Source of the DNA: Phoronis ovalis | Taxonomy: Eukaryota; Phoronida; Phoronidae | Direction of reading: 5' to 3' | DNA length: 11,143 nt | NCBI GenBank assembly: GCA_028565635.1 | Contig: JAOXYB010055923.1 | Location: forward strand, 1-11,143 | Shown: piece by piece, positions 1-7,062 of the stretch | Position numbering within the stretch: position 1 is the first letter of the stretch | Layout of the letters: the number at the start of each line of letters is the position of its first letter | Made by a program: the position numbers and the translations under genes | Notes under the pieces: model-generated | Seen by the model: only the letters and a program-made list of their open reading frames with translations | What the model was told of the DNA's origin: nothing | Database searches by the model: none

Positions 1-1421
1 CTACCCCAGGGATGTCATACATCAAGTATCAAGTTCCTAGCTGTAACCGTCTTCGAGATATAGCTTGCTGAAAATTGAAAGAAGAAAAAAAAGAAGAAGA
101 AAGAAATCATACAAAACCAATAGGAGCAACCCTAATCAGCATCATATCTTACAAAAAGTGATTCAACAGAATTTATACTAAGTAAACATAAATGTGTACA
201 TGCCTCTACAAGTCTATTAATATTACAACATAATGTAAAGCAATATAAATTCAACATTATTTTAACAATATTTTTATCAAATTATCCAAAAATCACGATT
301 TCATAATACACAATGTAAATTTCAAAGGGATATCACTTTCCTTTCTCGAGATATCCTACTAACAAGACTAACAACAAGTTGGATGCAGATGCCAGTCATC
401 CATATTGGATCTGAATGACCCCAAAATTGATAAACATCATTTTCATCATCATGTGACTAATACATGATTTAAATTTCAAATGACCCCAAAATCAATAAGT
501 TCAAATGGATGTCACAATCTTTTATTGAGATATCCTGCTAACAGTGAATTTGATGCGGCAGTTACAGAATAAAACCACAGTACCTCCAGCCTACTGCTGG
601 GGGTATTATAAAAGCAAGTGCACCAAGAAAACTCAATCAAGAAATAATTTATTAAATGCACACACAGATATTTCATGCACTTCACATAGACCATACAATT
701 TTCTTGAGAGAGAAGCAGAATGCAACAAGTCATCAGGGGTTTTTAGACATTATAAGCATTGAAGGTTGTTCTATGGTTTAGACAAATTATCTCATTCTTT
801 ATGCTTATAAACTTGAGCACTCACATGGTCAATCAGAAGAAATCTGATTGGATTAATAAAGAAGATCTGCTTACTTTCTGATTGGCTAGTAAGACCTCAT
901 CTGCAGTTTTGGTGACATTTTTAAGGAAACCTGTCAACTTTTCTTTCTTATTCTTTCCTCTGACACTTAACTGAAATAGAGATAAGGACAAATAGTCTTC
1001 ATTTCAGTTAGTAAAATGAGATATCATACGCCTACTCTTATTAATATTTGATTAGCATTAAAATTGTGCACCTCAACAACTGACACAACATCCAGAATGA
1101 AACTCAAAAGTTATGATGTGATGAAGACTTTACACAAAATTCTCACTAGTAGTGCAAAAACAGTATAAAGACAAAATTCGGATTAAAAACCTCTTCACAA
1201 AGAACACTGAAAAGTGCCATGCATTCGTGTCCTACTTTTCACAAGGAGACAAATGACTCACTTAATACACGACACAATGTGTACAATAATTACTCATTAT
1301 TTTAATAAAATAGGATGACGAAGATACAGACTAACTTGTAATTAATAAATTGTATTTGCACATTTTCATATAACTAACTTTGCTTGTGAGCTAGGAAAGA
1401 TCTAAATAATGCAACACTTAC
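1..1421 (-). other. SNX6 intron 6 (left end not reached)
   Basis: This stretch follows the donor at 1421 and continues past the window edge. Neither strand holds a reading frame resembling the SNX BAR domain or any other recognised protein. It contains a purine-rich tract (about 73-107), a diverged repeat pair (300-570), a hairpin with arms CAATCAGA and TCTGATTG (830-850), and a 10-base inverted repeat TAACTGAAAT / ATTTCAGTTA (968-1010). The 72-83 codon frames here look like chance. Confidence 0.8.
300..570. repeat. Diverged repeat, two partial copies
   Basis: Both copies share a TAAATTTCAAA-like start, a GGATRTCAC block, GAGATATCCTRCTAAC and a GATGCRG block. Copy 1 runs from about 305 to 395 and copy 2 from about 465 to 565. 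TGACCCCAAAAT also occurs twice (about 416 and 481). The degenerate copies look like remnants of a dispersed family or an old tandem duplication. No family name is assigned. Confidence 0.5.
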
Positions 1422-1545
1422 ATCTTGATCATATTCTAAGAAAACTTTGAAATTGACATCATTTCTAAGAGTTGCATGAGCAGCAATACGCTGTAGGAAT
1501 ACTTCGTGCATTGCAACAGTCTTCTTAAAAGTTGCTAAATATTCC
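1422..1545 (-). CDS. SNX6: SNX6 coding exon 6 (end of PX domain)
   Basis: The first base completes the Ala codon from the previous exon. Then come 41 codons (residues 132-172), beginning [16 protein letters not shown] and ending VFLEYDQD. The acceptor is TTTTCACAG and the donor is GAT|GTAAGT. It finishes the PX domain and leads to the linker before the BAR domain. In human SNX6 the next residues are LSVRGKNKKE; no exon with that sequence was seen in 1-1421, so the following exon must lie further left. Confidence 0.94.
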
Positions 1546-4500
1546 CTGTGAAAACGAAATAAAACAGAAGTTATAGGTACATTGCATTGAATAAGCTGAA
1601 ACCATAAAACTAATTGATTATACACAATCAGCTCCTGCCGTTGACCTGTTCACACTATGAAACAGTGGAACTCTAAGGACCATACATCCATTATAAATGA
1701 TGTAACAAAAGTTTTTTTTAAAAATGAGTCTGTGGCTAGACTGATAAACTAGTTGTTACAGTAGCTTAAATGTCATACGACTAACTTGATGCTGTAGTTG
1801 CTTTACTATAACAAAATCTTATTTTACAGCCTGAGTAAAAACATGTTTGGTATCCACCGATCAACTTTCAGGATGTTGTATTTTTAATGCAGCAGGGATT
1901 ACAACTAAAGTCACTTGATGTAAATTTCATCATCACCCAAAGTTTATTACTGTCAAATTAAATCTTAGTTAAATCAGAAATCTGTACTTTCACTTACGCT
2001 TCAAGTTCTTGTTTCATCTTAGTAAATTCTTCTTTAGTCATAGTACCCTCACCTTCACCAAGTCTTTGTAGCTTTTCCCTGGAAGCGTCAAAATCTGGCC
2101 TTGGAGGGGATGGTGGAATCTGGAAATACAATATGTATTCATATTTAAAAGTTTATGAACAACATAATAAATTAGACATTTATAATAATACTTTCTGACA
2201 GTATCCATGTCTTCGATTCAAATACTGAGACCCCTGGTGTGATTTGGGTCTTTTATAATTTGTGCTCCTTTTCATTAAATTTTAAAGTTGTCTTAATTTA
2301 TGCTTTGTTGACTTTCATTAGAAAATCGGGAATCAATTAACTGAGAATTTTAATCAGAATCCCTCCGAAGTTAAATTTAGTTAAAATTAAAACTAAATTT
2401 TACTTAAAATCTGTTAAATTTGAGTAACGATTAAACAAAATAAAATGGTCAAGTATAATATAGCTTACGACAATGCCAGCATAATCTTCATTTTCAACAT
2501 AGCGATCATGTAACCAAACAAATTCTTCATGCTGTCGAATAACTGAAAATTCTGGTTCACGAAAACTTGGTAATGTGGTCTGAAAACATATAAAAACTTG
2601 TTTAGGCTGTATGCATTTAACATTAGTGTATTTATATAAACAAAAGGAAGATTACCATCTTAGAAAGCTCTACTTGTTACAACGTTTAAGGGGCGGGATG
2701 GACTACAGCTTTGCACTGCTGTATGTGATTGTGTTGAAATTCACAGGAAATGGCACAAGTCCAGTCGGACACAGGTTTTTGCCAAAACATAAAACCACAA
2801 GTGAGGACAACAAAACTAGAAACGTTGTATCCAGGGGTGCACTGCTGTATATTTTCATTGAAACAGGTCGGCATATTGCAACTATTACTATTAAATTGCA
2901 TCCTTTCCTTATGCATGCACAAACCATCTCACATTTTTACGTGTATCCAGCTCTTGCCTGAATATTTATAATCTGTCGAAGATTTCCCCACTAGTATAAT
3001 ATAATTATAAACTATTTACTTTATGTATGTTTATTATAGAAGCTTAAAAAAATTATAACTGGCACTTGATTAATAATGCACTGAAGTGGCATGAATTCCC
3101 TCAAATATTTGTTCAGGAAAGATTTAATTTGCCTGTCCCACCCACCTATCTACCTACCTACCTTTGTATGAACGGTGAATTTGACTTTATCTCTCTCACT
3201 AAGTGCATCAGAAATATCCACCATCAATGACGTGTCAGTGTGTAGATCCACACTCTCCGACCTTTGCTGTAAGAATTCCAAAATAAACGACAATATTGTT
3301 TGTAACAGATAACGACACAGAATAGATGTGCATTTATATGAAGTACACATGAATTCAATTTTCATCATAATAAATGTAAGATTTTTCTAAGCTTTTGCTA
3401 AAGAAACACATAAAACGAAGCAACTACCAGCTAATGTAACAGATGACTTAAGAGTAAATGCTTGCAGTAAATATAATGCACAACAATACTAGTAAAGTCA
3501 TCATGTTGCACAAGTGAGTTTTAGGAAACTTAAACACTAGTGCTGCATTTAGTATATAACAACTTCCACACTGGTAACCAGTTTACATAATAAATTTTCC
3601 CACCAGTACGAAGTGGCTGAATTTTTCGTCAATTTCTTACAGTTACTGAGTATTACCCAGTTTTTACATACCTTTCCATCATCTTCAGCTAAAAGGTCAG
3701 GGCTATCATCCATTCCATCCTAAAAAAATGGTACAAATTTTTATCCAGTTCAACTGGTAATGATATTGCAGTCATGAGTTCTTAGACCAAACTCAGTCAC
3801 TGCATGGTGTATGTCTTAACAGAAAAACCTAATAACTTATAGTCCAATTTCCATCAGAAATATTATTCATTTATGGAATTATGGTGCATACCTCATGGGT
3901 CTCTTCGATATATTCTGGGGTTAAATTTTTGGACTAATTTTATACCAAAAATGTGGAAATTGGACTCTGGAATATACAAAAAATTCCAAAACTTACCCAA
4001 TGTTTAAAATAATGTTATTCCTACATTGAAAATACATTTATAGTTTTGACATTAGAGTGATCTGTAATTGGGCATATACTGTACTTCTATACCAATTTTA
4101 ACCAAAATTTAACTATTTACAACAAAAAAAAATCAATTCACGTTATCATGAAATTATTCAATAAAAATTACCTCATTTTTTGTCCCAGGGTTTTAAATCT
4201 ACTACTGGAAGTATAAAATCTAGTCACAGTATATACGCCAGACTCCTTACTCTGACCAGCCCCCGAGAAGTCACGCCCATTATATATCGTAACACTTTAG
4301 TAAGTGATACGATCGTGGTTTAAATAAAGTAAAATTTAGACACTCATACATTCATTTCCTCAGTACACAAAGTTAAAAATAAAGAAGGAAGTGATTGGTA
4401 CTTTGGTAGACTGGATTGTCAGAAAATTTAATAATCCGCTCCGACACCGGTGGTTAATCAATCAATTAATGAAATGAATAAACTTTTAGGTGTCTGAAAA

Positions 4501-4622
4501 TTTACAACTGACAATAACCAAGGTACTGAAATTTGTGATATCCTATAAATGATATCGTTTTATAACAATAGTATAACAAAAACAAGCAGCAATTTAGAAA
4601 AAACATGTACACCCACCATCAT
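1422..4622 (-). CDS. SNX6: Sorting nexin SNX5/SNX6/SNX32 family, 5' part of gene (six coding exons)
   Basis: The CDS joins, in transcript order, 4617-4622, 3672-3719, 3162-3266, 2469-2579, 1998-2119 and 1422-1545, all on the minus strand. It gives 172 residues against about 406 in human SNX6, and the rest lies beyond the left edge. Every junction is GT-AG and keeps the frame. Recognisable stretches are [20 protein letters not shown] (start of the PX domain), [41 protein letters not shown] and [16 protein letters not shown]5/6/32 proteins pair with SNX1/2 in the ESCPE-1 coat, which tubulates endosomes and returns cargo such as CI-MPR to the Golgi. Their PX domain has an unusual helical insertion and binds cargo peptides rather than canonical PI3P. 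DASREKLQ and [13 protein letters not shown] are closer to human SNX6 than SNX5, but an invertebrate would probably have one pro-orthologue of all three. Family is near certain; the symbol is less so. Confidence 0.93.
1546..1997 (-). other. SNX6 intron 5
   Basis: This 452-base intron is bounded by GTAAGT (minus-strand start at 1997) and CACAG (end at 1546). It is AT-rich with no gene or clear repeat seen. Confidence 0.85.
1998..2119 (-). CDS. SNX6: SNX6 coding exon 5 (proline-rich PX loop and helical insertion)
   Basis: This exon has 40 codons plus two bases (phase 2 exit), residues 91-130. It begins [16 protein letters not shown] and ends [13 protein letters not shown] plus the first two bases of an Ala codon. 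It covers the PxxP loop and the first part of the helical hairpin that is unique to the SNX5/6/32 PX domain. The acceptor is TATTTCCAG and the donor is GC|GTAAGT. Confidence 0.94.
2120..2468 (-). other. SNX6 intron 4
   Basis: This 349-base intron lies between donor GTAAGC and acceptor TTTCCAG. It holds an AT-rich hairpin with perfect 10-base arms, AAATTTAGTT (2373-2382) and AACTAAATTT (2391-2400), but nothing else recognisable. Confidence 0.85.
2469..2579 (-). CDS. SNX6: SNX6 coding exon 4 (PX domain core)
   Basis: This exon has 37 codons, phase 0 at both ends, residues 54-90. It begins [20 protein letters not shown] and ends NEDYAGIV. The R-x-H-x-E-F-x-W-L-H-D pattern is the typical PX core of this subfamily. 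The acceptor is TTTTCAG at the high end and the donor is GTC|GTAAGC at 2468-2463. Confidence 0.93.
2580..3161 (-). other. SNX6 intron 3, with a short direct repeat
   Basis: This 582-base intron contains TGCACTGCTGTAT twice (2712-2724 and 2838-2850), 126 bases apart, each followed by a similar TTGAAA...CAGG block. Overlapping open frames occur on both strands at 2611-2971 (up to 116 codons). None resembles a known protein, so they are treated as non-coding. The (GTAG)n tract next to the donor is listed separately. Confidence 0.75.
3141..3165 (-). repeat. GTAG microsatellite at a splice donor
   Basis: Plus-strand CACCTATCTACCTACCTACC reads on the minus strand as GTAGGTAGGTAGGTAGATAGGT. It begins exactly at the donor of SNX6 exon 3. 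Each 4-base unit recreates a GTAGGT donor-like hexamer. Confidence 0.85.
3162..3266 (-). CDS. SNX6: SNX6 coding exon 3 (start of PX domain)
   Basis: This exon has 35 codons, phase 0 at both ends, residues 19-53. It contains [17 protein letters not shown], nearly identical to vertebrate SNX6, which forms the first PX beta strands. The acceptor is TTCTTACAG. The donor AAG|GTAGGT is followed by further copies of GTAG, so several donor-like sites stand in a row; the first one joins in frame to the next exon. Confidence 0.92.
3267..3671 (-). other. SNX6 intron 2
   Basis: This 405-base intron runs from donor GTATGT (3671-3666) to acceptor TTACAG (3267). It is AT-rich, and nothing coding or clearly repetitive was seen. 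Confidence 0.82.
3672..3719 (-). CDS. SNX6: SNX6 coding exon 2 (acidic N-terminus)
   Basis: This exon has 16 codons, [16 protein letters not shown], phase 0 at both ends. The acceptor is a T-run then AG at 3721-3720, and the donor is AAG|GTATGT. It forms the short acidic, probably disordered tail before the PX domain. Confidence 0.85.
3720..4616 (-). other. SNX6 intron 1
   Basis: This 897-base intron lies between donor GTGGGT and a T-rich acceptor. It holds the inverted repeat at 3841-3966 and a short GC-richer patch around 4230-4285 that differs from its AT-rich surroundings. No coding sequence was recognised. First introns often hold regulatory elements, but none can be named here. Confidence 0.78.
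3841..3966. repeat. 126-base segment with perfect 13-base terminal inverted repeats
   Basis: AGTCCAATTTCCA (3841-3853) and its exact reverse complement TGGAAATTGGACT (3954-3966) bound a 100-base AT-rich core. This looks like a very small MITE or foldback. No convincing target-site duplication is visible beside it, so a transposon origin is unproven. Confidence 0.45.
4617..4622 (-). CDS. SNX6: SNX6 coding exon 1 (two codons, Met-Met)
   Basis: The minus strand reads GGCAGCC ATG ATG followed at once by the donor GTGGGT (4616-4611). Only two codons are coded before the first intron. The next exon supplies [16 protein letters not shown], so the protein begins [10 protein letters not shown], close to the start of human SNX6 (MMEGLDDGPD). 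That match is what decides this start. The rest of exon 1 is 5' UTR running towards higher coordinates; its transcription start cannot be seen. Confidence 0.82.
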
Positions 4623-4636
4623 GGCTGCCACCTAGT

Positions 4637-4646
4637 ATCACGTGAT
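4637..4646. promoter_or_regulatory. Palindromic E-box ATCACGTGAT
   Basis: This is a perfect 10-base palindrome containing CACGTG, in the immediate 5' leader or core promoter of SNX6. USF, MYC/MAX and TFEB/MITF factors bind this class of site. Binding here is inference. Confidence 0.5.
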
Positions 4647-4838
4647 CTTATCAAATAATCTCAAATTCATATAATTTATAATTTGTGCATTTCATTGTAT
4701 CGCTTTAAAATATTGCTAACTTCTGCCAAAGCGGTCAATTTATTTGTAAAAATCGTATTTAGATAGAATTTAACCACTCAAAATATTAGAAAAGAATGTT
4801 CTTAATTTGAATTCACGACATTGACCTAGTTTTATCCC

Positions 4839-4844
4839 CACGTG
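4839..4844. promoter_or_regulatory. Second E-box CACGTG
   Basis: CACGTG lies within CCCCACGTGAAAA, about 195 bases from the first E-box and about 120 bases before the probable MGME1 exon 1 donor. Confidence 0.4.
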
Positions 4845-4965
4845 AAAAGCGAGTAATGTTATATAGGCTACATATATTTATATCTTTTACTCTACAAATA
4901 GAGGTGGTTTAACTTGGCCGGAATTCCCTGACAAGGCAAGACATAGCTAGCCCATCCGCTATACG

Positions 4966-5820
4966 GTAAGATATGTACTGTCTAAAGACATTTTTAACTG
5001 TCCGGTTTTATTGTTCTATATAATTTTGTCTGATTAAATTTTAAAATAATGAACTTTTTGAACGAGAAATGGCACAAAAATCAAGATTGCAAAACAACTT
5101 GGTAACAACTAGTGGTGTCGGCGGAGTTCTGGTCCCGGGTGAGGGGCAGCACCTGACCAAAAACCTGATGTGGGTGTGAGGCCCCAGGTAAAAATCCTTA
5201 ACACATGGTAAAAATTGCTTTTCAAAATATACCCCATGCCCATGCCATGGTAAAAACTTATTTGCGAAAAGCATGTCCTATTGTAAAAAATTCTCGAAAA
5301 GTACATGAACATAAAAAAGATATCCCGTAGCAAAAACTGTCCGAAAAAGGGGGCCCAAAGGGGCGCTATATTTGTTTACTATTTTTGTCATAGCTGTATA
5401 CATTTACTATGATTTTAGGTGCTTTTTGCAAATAAATTTCTACCATGGGATAAATTTTTTGTCATGAGTTTTTTTTCTTGAGCCTCACACCAAGTTCTTT
5501 GGCAAGTATACCCACAGGATGCGAGCGAAAGATTCAGATTGCTGGCTACCTGTTGCATTAAAAAATGTTATGCAAAAAGTCGATTGACTCATGTTGAACT
5601 AGAAAGTTCCACAAACATATAGATACCGTGACATAGTTACCTGCTAGCCTGTTTTTGTATGGCTGAGGGGAGGAGAGGTGACAAAACCGTTTTGCGTTCT
5701 GTACAGGTTTATTTATTATATGCAGTAAGTATACCTATCTATCACATCTTGCTTACACTTTATTGCCTTATTTTCCTTATATAAGTATTAAATAATGATT
5801 TTGTTATAATATTTTTACAG
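4966..5820 (+). other. MGME1 intron 1 (5' UTR intron), with repeats
   Basis: The acceptor ATTTTTACAG at 5811-5820 precedes the first coding exon, so an upstream non-coding exon exists. The best donor near the promoter is ACG|GTAAGA (GT at 4966-4967). Joined there, the upstream frame carries an in-frame TAG at 4944-4946 and no earlier ATG, so the start at 5829 stands. GCA|GTAAGT at 5725 is a second candidate donor. If used with the acceptor GTACAG at 5701-5706, it would define an 18-base alternative exon. The interval also contains the repeat cluster 5131-5495. Confidence 0.5.
5131..5495. repeat. Dispersed repeat: short tandem units plus an inverted partial copy
   Basis: The left part begins CCCGGGTGAGGGG and contains GGTGTGAGGC. 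It then has a loose series of GGTAAAAA-type units (5187, 5207, 5249, with variants at 5282 and 5328), several followed by CGAAAAG. The right part (about 5418-5495) is an inverted, shortened copy: its reverse complement reads GGTGTGAGGCTCA and then CATGGTAGAAATTTATTTGC, matching 5173-5186 and 5245-5265. It looks like an old non-autonomous element with a foldback tendency. Confidence 0.55.
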
Positions 5821-5828
5821 CAAAAAGA

Positions 5829-7062
5829 ATGGTGTCCACAATTCTAATGCGGTACATGGGACCATGCCTGATTAGATCTTCAGCCATTGTTCAGCAAACA
5901 GCCCATTACAAAATGACCAAAAAAGAATTCTTGGCTGGAAGAATTAAACAGTGGTTCTCAGAAAATAAGCATATATATGGACCTGTACTAAAGAAAAAGA
6001 AAGTAAAAACAAAAAAGCTAAAGTCTAAAAGGAATGTTGGTACTAGCAGTACAACATTTGTGCCCCATTACTTGAATAATAAGAGCATGCCTGGATCACA
6101 GAGCATAGATGGTCAAAATGTGATCACTGAACCACAGCCTTCAAGTAAGTATGAAGTTTTAATGGAAACAAAAAAAGGAGAAACTGAATTTCAATGGAAT
6201 AAACCCTTTCAGTTGTCAGAAGAGGATTTTCTAGCAGCTGAGCCTGTTAGTAGAGATTTTAAAGGTTTATCGGATGACATAGATTTTGAAGATTTAGATC
6301 TTTATGAAGAAAAAATCACCAGCTTTAAAGGAACTGACTTTGCTTTTAGGAATAAAAATGGATATAGTGCTAAACCTCTTGTTCATAATTCATTTTTCCA
6401 TAAAAATGATTTTGCTTTCAATAGTAAACAAGAAGGAAGCACTGTTGAAGCAACAGGATTTACCAATAAAGATTTTATTTTTAATGATACAAAACAGGGT
6501 ACTGGCATAAAAGGGTTTAATGAAACAGACTTTGATTTTAAGAAAACAAATAGGAAAGTTCTATTTGGAAAAAAAGGATTTAATGAAAATGATTTTGTTT
6601 TTTATGCTAATAAGAATGAAAAACAAACATTCAATAAACAAGCAAGTTTCAAGAATGAAGATTTTGCTTTTGATACAAAACAAACATCTGAAAACTTTAA
6701 AGATATGTCTACTGCACCAAAGTTTATATTATCAGATGAAGAATTAAAAGAGAAAGAAAAGAAAGATACAGAAACTCATGGTAGCTCACAAGGTGGTGCT
6801 GAAGACTCTAGTCGAAAAACATCACCTGAACTGGAACCAGTTAGAGATTTTCCTTTAATACTGCCAAACAAAACAATAATGAAGTCAATTTGGCCTAGTA
6901 TAACAAAGTTTCCTATGTTTTTTGAAGAAAGTGAAAAATTTGCTAGTGTTTCAAAAATTCTTCAGAAGACACAATCCCCAGAATCAGTATTGATTCTTGA
7001 AAGATGGAAGAAGAAAATGATTGCATTATTAGGAGAAGAAGGATTAAAAAAATTGCAAGCAG
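5829..7062 (+). CDS. MGME1: MGME1 coding exon 1: presequence, repeat extension, start of nuclease domain
   Basis: This exon has 411 codons plus one base. The whole exon is 5821-7062, with eight untranslated bases after the acceptor. In order it holds a presequence (about 1-35), a lysine-rich stretch LKKKKVKTKKLKSKR (54-68), a Ser/Asn-rich linker, acidic DF-rich sequence (129-160), the six repeats (165-289), an acidic and lysine-rich spacer (301-340), and the conserved entry to the nuclease domain from FPLILPNKT (341) to LGEEGLKKLQA (411). The donor is GCAG|GTACAT. The frame stays open 15 codons into the intron, to TAA at 7107-7109. I end the exon at 7062 because only that joins in frame to the human-like continuation at 7278. 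Confidence 0.92.

Larger units (their letters stand above)
4623..4965. promoter_or_regulatory. Putative bidirectional promoter between SNX6 and MGME1
   Basis: The two genes diverge from this interval. It has two CACGTG E-boxes: one in the palindrome ATCACGTGAT (4637-4646), 15 bases upstream of the SNX6 start codon, and one at 4839-4844. The first resembles the TFEB/MITF/USF-type site (CLEAR core TCACGTGA). ATGGCTGCC at 4621-4629, across the SNX6 start codon, resembles a YY1 site with one mismatch. No TATA box is well placed, which fits a housekeeping promoter. Transcription start sites are inferred, not seen. Confidence 0.5.

Noticed and set aside
512-762. 72- and 73-codon frames on opposite strands
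   Set aside because: They overlap each other, lie in an intron next to repeats and show no homology to the missing SNX BAR domain.
2611-2971. Overlapping open frames on both strands (up to 116 codons) in SNX6 intron 3
   Set aside because: No protein family resemblance. Several frames are open at once, and the stretch contains a direct repeat and lies inside a well-supported intron.
4230-4285. GC-richer patch in SNX6 intron 1 as a tRNA or SINE head
   Set aside because: No cloverleaf, A box or B box could be found on either strand.
6321-6695. Reading the repeats as AP2 ear motifs (FxDxF), LC3-interacting motifs, or the cargo motif bound by the SNX5/6 PX domain
   Set aside because: The F-x3-D-F-x-F spacing fits none of these, and the protein has a mitochondrial presequence.
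6321-6695. Recent minisatellite expansion as the source of the protein repeats
   Set aside because: Unit lengths vary from 17 to 24 residues and the DNA has diverged well beyond the kept residues.
6304-6747. Plus-strand frames of 68 and 75 codons within MGME1 coding exon 1
   Set aside because: They are out-of-frame shadows produced by the AT-rich repeats of the real frame.
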